Assembly: GCA_963728545.1 (NCBI GenBank)
Contig: CAVSKO010000002.1
Span: 2,232,001 to 2,296,000 of the forward strand
DNA length: 64,000 nt
Reading direction: 5' to 3'
From: DASUNP01 sp963728545
Lineage (GTDB): Bacteria; Acidobacteriota; Blastocatellia; UBA7656
The position numbers and the translations under genes are program-made. This document shows, one piece after another, positions 17,555 to 26,401 of this stretch. The notes under the pieces were generated by a model. That model saw only the letters and a list, made by a program, of their open reading frames with translations, searched no databases and was not told the DNA's origin. Position 1 is the stretch's first letter, and each line of letters begins with the position of its first letter.

Positions 17555-18608
17555 TGAACCTGAAGTGGATCACGTCGCCGTCTTGAACGATGTAGTCTTT
17601 GCCTTCCAGGCGGAGCTTGCCCTGCTCGCGGCAGCGGGCCTCACTTCCAAGCTCGATCAAATCCTCGAAGCGAACTACTTCGGCTCGTATAAAGCCGCGC
17701 TCAATGTCCGAATGAATCGCGCCAGCCGCGCGGTGCGCCGTAGTTCCCCGCCTTATCGACCACGCGCGGCACTCGTCTTCGCCCGAAGTCAAAAAACTTA
17801 TCAAATCGAGCAGCGAATAAGCGGCGCGGATGAAGCGGTCGCGCGCCGGGTCGGTTATCCCCAGGTCTTGAAGAAACTCGCGCTGCTCGTCTTCGTTAAG
17901 CTGGGCTATCTCCATCTCGACTTTGCCCGACATAGCAATCAGGCTCAAGTTTTTCGCCCGGGCAAGCTCGCCCACGTCGGCAGCTATCTCTCCGGCGACC
18001 TCTTCTTCGCTCACGTTGACAAGCAAAAGCAGAGGCTTGAGGCTCAAGAAGCGAAATCCCGCGACCAGCGCCAGCTCTTCCGGCGCAAGCTCCAGGTCGC
18101 GCAAAGGTGTTTCCCCTTCAAGCGCGTCTTTCAACCGGTCGAGCAGTTCTCGCTCGCGCGTGGAGTCTTTCTCTTTTTTCAACCGGTTGATTCGATTTTC
18201 GATCTGCACCATGTCCGTCAGTATCAGCTCGTCATCAAAGGCGCGGATGTCGCGCGCGGGGTCGGCTGCCTGCGACAGCATCGGGTTGTCGAAAGCGCGC
18301 ACGACGTGAACGAGCGCATCGACTTCGCGCATGTGCTGAACGAGCTTCGGGTCAAGCCCCGATTCGCTGCGCAATCCGTCTTCGGTCTGCGGGCCTGCAA
18401 CGTCGACAAAGCTTATCTCGGCAAAGGTCTTCTTTTTAGGGTTATAAATCTCGGCAAGGCGCTCGACCCTCGGGTCGGGCACTTTTATGACTCCGATGTT
18501 TGCCTTCTCTTTCGCGCCGTAGCCGCCGACTTCGGCGGAAAGCCCCGTCAGAGTGTTAAAGATGGTCGTCTTGCCCGACCCTGCGAAACCTACAAGTCCA
18601 ACTTTCAT
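17547..18608 (-). CDS. ychF: YchF/Ola1-family ATPase (Obg-like)
   Basis: 353 residues. The P-loop is GFAGSGKTTIF instead of the usual GxPNVGKST, so this is a divergent branch. The switch region has ISFVDVAGP (DxxG), and the base-specificity motif is VNVSEEE (NxxE), the YchF hallmark that favours ATP over GTP. The C-terminal TGS-like domain ends in YIVQDGDVIHFRFNV. YchF proteins bind ribosomes and affect stress responses. Gene pair with the HAD phosphatase; gpmI ends 28 bases upstream of the start. Confidence 0.88.
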   Translation of the reverse strand: MKVGLVGFAGSGKTTIFNTLTGLSAEVGGYGAKEKANIGVIKVPDPRVERLAEIYNPKKKTFAEISFVDVAGPQTEDGLRSESGLDPKLVQHMREVDALVHVVRAFDNPMLSQAADPARDIRAFDDELILTDMVQIENRINRLKKEKDSTRERELLDRLKDALEGETPLRDLELAPEELALVAGFRFLSLKPLLLLVNVSEEEVAGEIAADVGELARAKNLSLIAMSGKVEMEIAQLNEDEQREFLQDLGITDPARDRFIRAAYSLLDLISFLTSGEDECRAWSIRRGTTAHRAAGAIHSDIERGFIRAEVVRFEDLIELGSEARCREQGKLRLEGKDYIVQDGDVIHFRFNV

Positions 18609-18635
18609 AATTCAAATTTTCCCGTTGATTAACTC

Positions 18636-20183
18636 TTACGCATCAAGCCTTAAATCTTCGCCGGTCATCTCGACCGGTTTCGGTATGCCGAGCAGACCGA
18701 GCATGGTCGGCGCTACGTCCTTGAGCCAGCCGCCTTCGCGCAACCGCCCGTGATAATCGCTTATTAAAATAAGCGGCACAGGGTTAGTCGTGTGCGCCGT
18801 GAAAGGGCCTCCGGTGTCGGGATCGATCATCTGCTCGGCGTTGCCGTGATCGGCTGTGATTATCACCGTCCCGCCGCGCTTGCGCACCGCCTCGACCACA
18901 TTGCCCACGCAGGTGTCTATAGTCTCTATGGCCTTAACTGTAGCATCGAGCAAGCCCGTGTGGCCGACCATATCGGCGTTCGCATAGTTGATGATGAAGA
19001 CATCGAACTCCCCGCTGTCGATTGCTATTTGGATGGCATCGGTCACTTCCAACGCGCTCATCTCAGGCTTCAGATCGTAAGTAGCAACCTTTTGCGAAGG
19101 GATCAAGAAGCGTTTTTCGCCGGGGAATTCCGTCTCGACGCCGCCGTTGAAAAAGAAAGTCACGTGAGCATATTTTTCAGTCTCCGCGATCCGCAGATTC
19201 TTTAGCATCACGTCTGCAAAAACGTCTGCGAGTATGCGGTCGTGGTGCTCCGGCCCGAAGGCCACGGGGAGCGCGAACGTGTAATCATAAACCGTCATTG
19301 TGGTGAATCGTGTGCCCGGACGGGGGCCGCGCTCAAACCCCGTGAAATCTTCTTCGGTGAAAGCCCGCGTGAGCTGGCGCGCGCGGTCTGCGCGGTAGTT
19401 GAAAAATATCACGCTGTCGCGGTCTTTGATTGTCGCGACGGGTTTTTCATCTTCACCGATTATGACCGTCGGCAGTAAGAACTCATCCGTTACCTCGTGC
19501 CGGTAAGACTCGCGTATCGCTTCAACGGGGCCGTGCGCCGGTTTGCCTTCGCCGTAGCGGAGCAATCGATAAGCTTTCTCCGTGCGCTCCCAGCGCTTGT
19601 CGCGGTCCATAGCGTAATAGCGCCCGACCATTGAAGCCAATTTTCCGACACCGTACTCGCGCATCCGTTCCAGCAATTCAACGATGTAGACTTCGGCGGA
19701 ATCGGGCGGCGTGTCGCGCCCATCCAGGAATGCGTGAACGAAGGCGCGCTCCACATTTCTCTGCTTTGCCATCCTCAGCAAAGCGTAAAGGTGCTCGTGC
19801 CAGGAATGCACGCCGCCGTGCGAGACAAGCCCCATCAAGTGCAGGTCGGAATCGTTTATTCGCGCGTGCTTCATCGCGGCGACGAGAGCTTCGTTTTCGA
19901 AGAACTCTCCGGTTTCGATTGCGTGGTCTATGCGCGAAACGTCCATCCTGATGATGCGGCCCGCGCCTATGTTGAGATGGCCTACCTCGCTGTTTCCCAT
20001 CTGTCCGGCGGGCAGTCCGACGGCAGAGCCGGATGCTTCGATCAGCGTGTGAGGATATTCCGCATACCAGCGGTCGAAATTCGGCGTGCGCGCCAGAGCG
20101 ATTGCGTTCCCTTCAAGTTTGGGCGAGTAGCCAAACCCGTCGAGCACTATCAAAGCAAGCGGCGTATTTTTCAGTATGGTCAA
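18636..20183 (-). CDS. gpmI: 2,3-bisphosphoglycerate-independent phosphoglycerate mutase
   Basis: 515 residues, usual for the Mn-dependent glycolytic enzyme interconverting 3- and 2-phosphoglycerate. The alkaline-phosphatase-like site is complete: ALIVLDGFGYS (Asp15), QMGNSEVGHLNIGAGR with the phosphoserine at 65, NYANADMVGHTG, and TVIITADHGNAEQM. The start is a TTG inside a TTGA overlap with the methyltransferase stop, behind GGAGGA; I see no better start. Co-transcribed with the upstream methyltransferase, and only 2 kb from eno, the next enzyme in glycolysis. Confidence 0.95.
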   Translation of the reverse strand: MTILKNTPLALIVLDGFGYSPKLEGNAIALARTPNFDRWYAEYPHTLIEASGSAVGLPAGQMGNSEVGHLNIGAGRIIRMDVSRIDHAIETGEFFENEALVAAMKHARINDSDLHLMGLVSHGGVHSWHEHLYALLRMAKQRNVERAFVHAFLDGRDTPPDSAEVYIVELLERMREYGVGKLASMVGRYYAMDRDKRWERTEKAYRLLRYGEGKPAHGPVEAIRESYRHEVTDEFLLPTVIIGEDEKPVATIKDRDSVIFFNYRADRARQLTRAFTEEDFTGFERGPRPGTRFTTMTVYDYTFALPVAFGPEHHDRILADVFADVMLKNLRIAETEKYAHVTFFFNGGVETEFPGEKRFLIPSQKVATYDLKPEMSALEVTDAIQIAIDSGEFDVFIINYANADMVGHTGLLDATVKAIETIDTCVGNVVEAVRKRGGTVIITADHGNAEQMIDPDTGGPFTAHTTNPVPLILISDYHGRLREGGWLKDVAPTMLGLLGIPKPVEMTGEDLRLDA

Positions 20184-20788
20184 ATCGCTTTTTCCTCCGG
20201 CTTCACTACTTCAAGCTCGAAATGAATCTCTTTGCCTCGCGCGATGGCATTCAAATAATGCTCCCAGGTCTTGCGAAAGAACCGCAGTGCGGGAAAGCGG
20301 TGGTCGAGATTTATAAAGAACTCGAACCCCAGGGCCTTCCAAACGTTCAGCACCGTGACGCGGGCGACGCGCTGGCGAAATCTGACCGTCGTATAAAAAG
20401 GAAAGACCGCGCGCTCGTCGGTCAGGTTGCGAAACGAATAGCTGTTCAAGTGATTTCGGTGCGTCAGGTCAGTAGCCCAATCAGGATTCGTCCAGTGAGG
20501 CACGACTATTTTCACTGTGCCGCCCGCCCGCGTGATGCGATGAAGCTCGCACATGACGGCCAGGGGGTCGCGGACATGCTCTATCACATGGCGCCCGATC
20601 ACTTCATCAAACTCGCCGTCGTCAAACGGGTAAGGCAGATCGTCGAGATCGTGTATCACGTCTGCGGCTGTGCGCGGGTTGATGTCCATCCCGATTGCGC
20701 CCGGCGTTTTGTTAGTCCCGCAGCCTATGTCAAGCACACGCCGCCCGCCGCTCGCCGCAGTCAATCTGTCTGTTTGAGTAACACTCAT
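20180..20788 (-). CDS. class I SAM-dependent methyltransferase
   Basis: About 202 residues. The SAM-binding motif I VLDIGCGTNKTPGAIGMDIN is followed by DVIHDLDDLPYPFDDGEFDE and the HVIEHVRDP post-motif, as in Methyltransf_11 proteins. The ending (FPALRFFRKTWEHYL) resembles methyltransferases found in glycan clusters, but the substrate is unknown. The ATG at 20788 is preferred to a TTG 12 bases earlier. Overlaps gpmI by 4 bases. Confidence 0.82.
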   Translation of the reverse strand: MSVTQTDRLTAASGGRRVLDIGCGTNKTPGAIGMDINPRTAADVIHDLDDLPYPFDDGEFDEVIGRHVIEHVRDPLAVMCELHRITRAGGTVKIVVPHWTNPDWATDLTHRNHLNSYSFRNLTDERAVFPFYTTVRFRQRVARVTVLNVWKALGFEFFINLDHRFPALRFFRKTWEHYLNAIARGKEIHFELEVVKPEEKAI

Positions 20789-20818
20789 TTGTAATTTCAA
20801 AATTCAAATCTGAGAGGC

Positions 20819-21015
20819 AGTTTGAAAAGTAACCGCCCAAGGCGCGATTCAGTAGCCTGGGGCATCGCCCAGGTCCTGAGCGTTTGTTAATGCAAGCCCT
20901 GAAAGGGCGACATAAGATTTATATCGCCCTTTCAGGGCTTGTATCGTTGTTTGACCTCCACCCAGCGCGATGCGCTGGGCTTTTGAATTTCGCCCCTCCG
21001 GGGCTTTTCAAACAG
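20819..21015. repeat. composite palindromic element, CCCTGAAAGGGCGA family
   Basis: Outer ends AGTTTGAAAAG and CTTTTCAAACAG are the same as those of the hairpin at 14449. Inside is a strong hairpin, AAGCCCTGAAAGGGCGA (20894-20910) with CGCCCTTTCAGGGCTT (20925-20940), and further small palindromes such as CCCAGCGCGATGCGCTGGG. It looks like one element with later insertions or nested copies. Lies between rsgA and the methyltransferase. Confidence 0.75.
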
Positions 21016-21037
21016 CTTCTGAAATTTCAGACGGCCC

Positions 21038-22111
21038 TTATTTAGGTTTGTGCCGTTTTATCTTATTGTATTCCTTCATGAGCTTTCGCGTGCGCTCTTT
21101 TCGTTTCAACTGTGTTTTGGTGTCCTGCCGCGATTCAAGATACTCCAATTCTTTACCCATCTTCAGATAATTCTCTAATCGCTTCGGGTCGAGCGAGCCG
21201 TTTCCAACCGCGTCTCTCACGGCGCAATCAGGCTCTTGCTTGTGAGTGCAATTGCTGAAGCGGCACCCGGCGGCAAGAGTTTCGACATCGGTGAAAGAAT
21301 CCGAAAGTCCTTCACCCGCATCCCACAATTGCAGCTCGCGCATGCCGGGCGTGTCTACAAGCAATCCGCCCGTCGGCAATATGACAAGCTCGCGGTGGCG
21401 CGTGGTGTGCCTGCCGCGGTCATCGTGCTCGCGCACTTCCTGGACTTTTTGAACGTCGCGGCCTACGAGCCGGTTGATGAGCGTCGATTTGCCCACGCCC
21501 GACATGCCTAAGAAAGCGATCGTGCGGCCCGCGCAGAGATAAGCGTTCAACTGCTCAAGCCCTTCATTCATCTTTGTGCTTATCGCGTGGACCGGGATGC
21601 CGGGCGCAATTGATTCAACTTCGAGCCGTTTTGCTTCGACCGACTCGGACAGATCGGCCTTGCTCAAAATGATGACCGGGGCCGCGCCGCTTTCAAGCGC
21701 AAGCACAAGGTAGCGTTCAAGGCGGCGCAGGTTGTAATTCTTGTCGAGCGATTGGATCAAAAAGACCGTGTCGATGTTGGTAGCAACTAGCTGCTCGTCT
21801 GTAACGCTTCCGGCAAGCTTTCTTGAAAACTTGCTCTTTCTCGGCAGGATCGCGTGAATCGAAGCCTTTGCTTCGCCCGTCTGAACGGTGATGACGACCC
21901 AGTCGCCGACTGCCGGAAAATCTGCGCGCCCGAGAGCTTCGAACCTCACGCGCCCGGTTATCTCCGCCGGAAGCTCGCCGCTTTCCGTGTAGAGGCGATA
22001 GCCTCCTTTGTGTTCGAGCGCAACCCTGCCGACCTCGTAGCCTGCGTTCTTAAAGGGTTCAAACTCTTTCTCGAAAAAAGAATCCCAGCCAAGCGTTTTC
22101 AGGTCGTGCAT
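21038..22111 (-). CDS. rsgA: small ribosomal subunit biogenesis GTPase RsgA
   Basis: 357 residues from the ATG at 22111 (the frame extends further, but into the eno stop region). An OB-fold at about 45-105 precedes a circularly permuted GTPase: G4 ILSKADL, then G1 FLGMSGVGKSTLINRL, then G3 VDTPGMRELQLWD. The C-terminal zinc knuckle is CRFSNCTHKQEPDC (C-x5-C-x-H-x5-C). RsgA checks late 30S maturation. The C-terminal tail is unusually basic (KRKERTRKLMKEYNKIKRHK), as expected for rRNA binding. It follows eno by 28 bases. Confidence 0.93.
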   Translation of the reverse strand: MHDLKTLGWDSFFEKEFEPFKNAGYEVGRVALEHKGGYRLYTESGELPAEITGRVRFEALGRADFPAVGDWVVITVQTGEAKASIHAILPRKSKFSRKLAGSVTDEQLVATNIDTVFLIQSLDKNYNLRRLERYLVLALESGAAPVIILSKADLSESVEAKRLEVESIAPGIPVHAISTKMNEGLEQLNAYLCAGRTIAFLGMSGVGKSTLINRLVGRDVQKVQEVREHDDRGRHTTRHRELVILPTGGLLVDTPGMRELQLWDAGEGLSDSFTDVETLAAGCRFSNCTHKQEPDCAVRDAVGNGSLDPKRLENYLKMGKELEYLESRQDTKTQLKRKERTRKLMKEYNKIKRHKPK

Positions 22112-22139
22112 AAATAAAAACTTCGTTTCCGGGTGCAAG

Positions 22140-23474
22140 CTACTTCTTGCTGGCCGCGCGCTGGTTTCGTTTCTCAAAGCGCGCGGCTGCGCCTGAGCTT
22201 GTAAACGCGCCGAATCCGGCGAAGCGCGCCGCCCGTCCCAGCTCCTCTTCTATGCGGAGCAACTGGTTGTATTTCGCAACGCGGTCGGTGCGACTTGCCG
22301 ACCCTGTTTTTATCTGCCCGGCATTTGTCGCAACGGCGAGGTCAGCTATGAAAGTGTCTTCGGTCTCGCCCGAACGGTGCGAGATGATCGAAGTGTATCC
22401 ATGCGTTTTTGCCATCTCGATAGTGTCGAGCGTTTCCGTCAGCGTCCCTATTTGATTGACCTTCACAAGAATCGAATTTGCTACCCGTTCGCGAATGCCG
22501 CGAGCCAGGTAGTCGGTGTTTGTCACAAACAGATCGTCGCCCACAAGCTGGACGCGGCTGCCGAGTTGTGCGGTAAGTTTTGCCCAGCCTTTCCAGTCCG
22601 ATTCCGCAAGCCCGTCTTCGATAGAGACTATCGGGTACTTTTCGACCCACCCGGCGAAAAGGTCTATCATCTCTTCCGAAGTTTTGCGCGAGCCGTCGGA
22701 TTTATGAAACACGTATTCACCGTTGCGATACAGCTCGCTCGACGCAGTGTCGAGCGCGAGCGCGATCTGCTCGCCTGCCTTATAGCCGCTCTGGTTGATC
22801 GCTTCGAGAATCAATTCGATAGCCTCTTCATTCGTCTTGAGGTCGGGGGCGAACCCGCCTTCATCGCCTACCCCTGTGGAGTGGCCGCGCTTCTTCAGCA
22901 CGGCTTTGAGCGTGTGGAAGACTTCTACTCCGGCGCGCAGGGCTTCCGAGAATGTAGAGAACCCTGCGGGCACTATCATGAACTCTTGAAAATCAACGTT
23001 GTTATCCGCATGCGCGCCGCCGTTTATGATATTCATCAGGGGGACGGGCAGCACGCGCGCGCCGACCCCGCCCAGGTAGGCGTAAAGCGGAAGCCCGAGA
23101 GCGTCCGCCGAGGCACGCGCGGTCGCAAGCGACACGGCGAGTATGGCGTTTGCGCCGAGCTTCGATTTAGTCGGAGTCGAATCGGCTTTCAGCAGCGCGG
23201 CGTCAATCTCGGCCTGCATCAAAGCGTCGCGGCCAATGACGGCTTTCGAGAGCGTCGAGTTAACGTTGGTTACGGCTTTCAAAACGCCCTTGCCCACGTA
23301 CCGCTTCTTATCATTGTCGCGCAGCTCAAGCGCTTCGTTCTCGCCCGTCGACGCGCCCGAAGGCACGGCGGCGCGGCCCGTTATCCCGCCTTCGAGAGTG
23401 ACTTCGGCTTCGACCGTAGGGTTGCCGCGCGAATCTAGTATCTCTCTGGCGCTGACTCGTTCAATCGTTGTCAT
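22140..23474 (-). CDS. eno: enolase
   Basis: Converts 2-phosphoglycerate to phosphoenolpyruvate. 444 residues, slightly longer than usual owing to a basic tail (NQRAASKK). N-terminal ILDSRGNPTVEAEVTLEGG, the loop VPSGASTGENEALELRD, the acid-base Glu region GDEGGFAPDL, metal ligands in SIEDGLAESDWKGW and GDDLFVTNTDYL, and the C-terminal SHRSGETEDTFIADLAV are all present. Followed at 28 bases by rsgA on the same strand, so probably one operon. Confidence 0.97.
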   Translation of the reverse strand: MTTIERVSAREILDSRGNPTVEAEVTLEGGITGRAAVPSGASTGENEALELRDNDKKRYVGKGVLKAVTNVNSTLSKAVIGRDALMQAEIDAALLKADSTPTKSKLGANAILAVSLATARASADALGLPLYAYLGGVGARVLPVPLMNIINGGAHADNNVDFQEFMIVPAGFSTFSEALRAGVEVFHTLKAVLKKRGHSTGVGDEGGFAPDLKTNEEAIELILEAINQSGYKAGEQIALALDTASSELYRNGEYVFHKSDGSRKTSEEMIDLFAGWVEKYPIVSIEDGLAESDWKGWAKLTAQLGSRVQLVGDDLFVTNTDYLARGIRERVANSILVKVNQIGTLTETLDTIEMAKTHGYTSIISHRSGETEDTFIADLAVATNAGQIKTGSASRTDRVAKYNQLLRIEEELGRAARFAGFGAFTSSGAAARFEKRNQRAASKK

Positions 23475-23682
23475 AAAGGCTCCAGGTTCAATCTATCAAT
23501 TCATCAATAAATAATGATTCTCGACCAAACGGGGTATGATAGCTTTGCGCCGCGAAGGCTGGCAAGCGTTTGAGCAGGTCCGCGACTTAACATCGCAGGG
23601 CGGAATCCTTTTTGATAGCACAAGGGTGGCCTGCGAGATCAACAGCATCTTGCGAGTTTGCTGACACCCAAACTCCTTGATT

Positions 23683-26274
23683 TTATTTGACAGGTAATTT
23701 CTTCAGTCCCTCTTGGGCTTGAGTATAATTTGGGTCAATCGCCAGCGCCCTCCTGTAAGCAGCCCCTGCTTCTGCATACCTCTTCTGGTCGTACAGCGCC
23801 CTGCCTAGATTGCTGTGATACATCGCGTCATTCGGGTTGATCGTGGTAGCCCTCCTGAAAGCAGCCTCTGCCTCCACGTACCTCTTCTGGTCGTGCAGGG
23901 CGTTGCCCAGGTTGTTATGATACTTGGCGTCATTCGGATTGATCGCGAGAGCCTTCTTGTAAGCAGCTTCCGCCTCCGCGTACTTACTTTGGGCGCGCAG
24001 GGCAATCCCCAGATTGTAGTGATAATCGGCGTTACCCGGATTGATCACGATAGTCTTCCTGTAAGCAGCTTCCGCCTCTGCGTACTTCTTCTGGTCGAAT
24101 AGGGTATTGGCCAGGTTGTTATGATACATCGCGTCATTCGGATCAATCGCGAGAGCCTTCTTGTAAGCAGCTTCCGCCTCCGCGTATTTCTTCTGGTCGT
24201 CCAGGACGTTGCCCAGGTTGTTATGATACCTGGCGTCATTCGGATCGATCCCGATGGCCTTCTTGTAAGTAGCTTCCGCTTCCGCGTACTTATTTTGGGC
24301 GCGCAGGGCGATCCCCAGATTGTAATAATAATCGGCGTTATTCGGGTTGATCGCGATAGCCTTCTTGTAAGAAAGTTCGGCCTCTGCGTACCTCTTTAGC
24401 TCGTCCAGGACTATGCCTAGATTGCTGTGATACATCGCGTCATTCGAGTTGATCGCAATGGCCTTTTTAAAAGAGGCTTCTGCCTCCTGAGATTTTTTTT
24501 GCTTGTATAGCACATCGCCCAGATGGTTGTGATACGACGCGTCATTCGGAGCAATCGCGACAGCCTTTCTGTAAGCAATTTCCGCCTCCGCGTACTTCTT
24601 CTGGTCATACAGGGCTTTGCCAATATTGTAGAAACCCTTCGCGTCAGTGTCCGTATTTGTCGGAGTTGTTGTCGCAGTTTCGGATGGCGCTCCACTGTTG
24701 ATGGGCTTTCTCCATAGATTTCGAGTAACCAGGAAAACTATAAGGAGCACGGCAATACTACCAATGCCGGCCAACATTATAAGCCATCCGACTCCGCGCT
24801 TAACCGGTCTGACTGGAATGGGACTGCTCACAGGAGGTATCGTTGCAAACTGCTCAACCGGCATTTGCTGACCCTGTGATTGCTGCCTGAAAGGCGCAGT
24901 CGATAGATCGTCTCGCCTTACACCTTGCTGTCTATCAACAAAGGGTTGTCCTCGAAATGGGTCTGTCACTTCTACCTGTTTCCGCGCCTGCTGCTGCATT
25001 GCCTCGTTAGCCCTTTCTTGAGCTTCACGTTGTTTCTGACGCGCGAGCTGGATATTGTCTCTCAAGTCAGGTTCGTCAGGCGCTATTCTCAGAGCCTCTT
25101 GCCATTTTTGGATGGCTACTTCATATTTCCCTGCGTTAAATGCCTGCGCGGCTTCTGAAACCAACCTCCTTTTTCCAGCCTGTAAAGCGGCTTCCTCTTG
25201 CATAGCCTCTTGCGCGGCCTTGATGTTTTCAACGACGCCCGTCTCATCCGGTGACAGCCTTAAGACTTCTGCCCATCTAGCCAGCGCCAGCTCAAACCTT
25301 CTTGAATTAAAAGCTTCGTTACCCTCGATGACCATCTGGCGTATCCTCGCCCGTCGCGCCTCTTCGGCCGGAGCTTCCGGGGGCGGCGCAGCAGACTCTC
25401 GCGCAGGCCGATCTTGTGGGCGTACAGGCGGCGGATTAATCGAGGTCAAGTTATACACTGCCTCAAGCATTTCTCTCGCGCTGCTATAGCGGTCGCGGTA
25501 ACTCGGCTTGATGGCCTTGTCGAGAATCGCGGCGAATCCCGAGCTAATGTTCGGCACTTGATTGCGCCAGATAATACCGCCGCCGGAAGGGTCTATCATT
25601 TCGGGCGTATCACCCGGCGATTTTCCGGCCAGCAGGTAGATAGTTGTGACCCCAAGACTGTACAGGTCGCTGGCAAAAACCGGCGTTCCCCATGCCTGCT
25701 CGATGGGCGAGTACCCCCTGGTGCCGAAGGGCAGCGTGCGAGTATTTCCCGTCTCGTCAACCGAAAGGCTCACGGTCTCCTTCACTATGCCGAAATCGAT
25801 CAAGACAGGTTTTCCATCTCGCGCTCGCATTATTATATTGCTGGGCTTGATGTCCCTGTGGATAATGCCCTGAGAATGAACCCTGTCTAACAGCTCAAGA
25901 AAGCTTGTAAGAAATTGCCTGCAAGCCACCTCGCTCATAGCCCCTTCTTTCGATACTCTCTCCCCCAGAGTCTGTCCCTCGACGAGTTCCTGAACTAAGT
26001 AGTATTCTCCCTCTTCTTCAAAATAGGCATATAGCTTTGGAATTTGATCAATAGATTCTCCCAGCGTTTCCAACACAGCAGCCTCGCGCTCGAACCGTTT
26101 TGAAATGATCTCCTGTAGCTCCGGAGGATTATCGGAAGCGGGATGCAATATCTTGATGACGCAGCGGCGTTTGGAAGGCATATGAGTATCTTCCGCAATG
26201 AAGGTTTGACCGAACCCTCCGCTGCCCAAATCCTGCACTATTCGATAGCGATTGTTTAATAACGTCTTCTGCAT
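23683..26274 (-). CDS. membrane Ser/Thr kinase with nine TPRs
   Basis: 863 residues. The kinase domain, about 9-275, shows YRIVQDLGSGGFGQTFIAED, RRCVIKILHP, IIHRDIKPSNIIM, DFGIVKE and GTRGYSPIEQAWG, the last like cyanobacterial-type kinases. Two TPR-like helical hairpins (about 315-415, FNSRRFELALARWAEVLRL and FNAGKYEVAIQKWQEALRI) precede a membrane helix near 500-522 (WLIMLAGIGSIAVLLIVFLV). Outside follow nine 34-residue TPRs at 545-850. The outer TPRs suggest a protein-binding sensor. Monocistronic. Confidence 0.9.
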   Translation of the reverse strand: MQKTLLNNRYRIVQDLGSGGFGQTFIAEDTHMPSKRRCVIKILHPASDNPPELQEIISKRFEREAAVLETLGESIDQIPKLYAYFEEEGEYYLVQELVEGQTLGERVSKEGAMSEVACRQFLTSFLELLDRVHSQGIIHRDIKPSNIIMRARDGKPVLIDFGIVKETVSLSVDETGNTRTLPFGTRGYSPIEQAWGTPVFASDLYSLGVTTIYLLAGKSPGDTPEMIDPSGGGIIWRNQVPNISSGFAAILDKAIKPSYRDRYSSAREMLEAVYNLTSINPPPVRPQDRPARESAAPPPEAPAEEARRARIRQMVIEGNEAFNSRRFELALARWAEVLRLSPDETGVVENIKAAQEAMQEEAALQAGKRRLVSEAAQAFNAGKYEVAIQKWQEALRIAPDEPDLRDNIQLARQKQREAQERANEAMQQQARKQVEVTDPFRGQPFVDRQQGVRRDDLSTAPFRQQSQGQQMPVEQFATIPPVSSPIPVRPVKRGVGWLIMLAGIGSIAVLLIVFLVTRNLWRKPINSGAPSETATTTPTNTDTDAKGFYNIGKALYDQKKYAEAEIAYRKAVAIAPNDASYHNHLGDVLYKQKKSQEAEASFKKAIAINSNDAMYHSNLGIVLDELKRYAEAELSYKKAIAINPNNADYYYNLGIALRAQNKYAEAEATYKKAIGIDPNDARYHNNLGNVLDDQKKYAEAEAAYKKALAIDPNDAMYHNNLANTLFDQKKYAEAEAAYRKTIVINPGNADYHYNLGIALRAQSKYAEAEAAYKKALAINPNDAKYHNNLGNALHDQKRYVEAEAAFRRATTINPNDAMYHSNLGRALYDQKRYAEAGAAYRRALAIDPNYTQAQEGLKKLPVK
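23725..24642. repeat. nine 102-bp TPR-coding repeats in three 306-bp super-units
   Basis: The coding repeats fall into an A-B-C order used three times: A units read ADYYYNLGIALRAQ or ADYHYNLGIALRAQ, B units AxYHNNLGNxLxDQ, C units AMYHxNLxxxL. Units A2/A3, B2/B3 and C2/C3 resemble each other more than their neighbours, which points to duplication of a three-TPR block. Confidence 0.8.
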
Positions 26275-26401
26275 GAGAGATTATAAAAAACCGGCGAATA
26301 ACCTGAACGATTTTGAGAGTATTCAATTTTTCTAGCGATTTGTAAAGCACTCGCCGAGAGCCGGGCGGGCAGGCAAGAGTTAGATTCTACAGTTGCCACT
26401 G

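Noticed and set aside
17385..18632. Long open frame of 415 codons on the plus strand
   Set aside because: Antisense to ychF and the HAD phosphatase, low-complexity Arg/Ala/Val composition; shadow.
22377..23438. Long open frame of 353 codons on the plus strand
   Set aside because: It lies wholly opposite eno, has no family likeness and no ribosome binding site; a codon-bias shadow of a real gene.
23725..24642. CRISPR-like regular repeats at about 102-bp spacing
   Set aside because: The periodicity is fully explained by 34-residue TPRs in an open frame; there are no conserved direct repeats with unique spacers.
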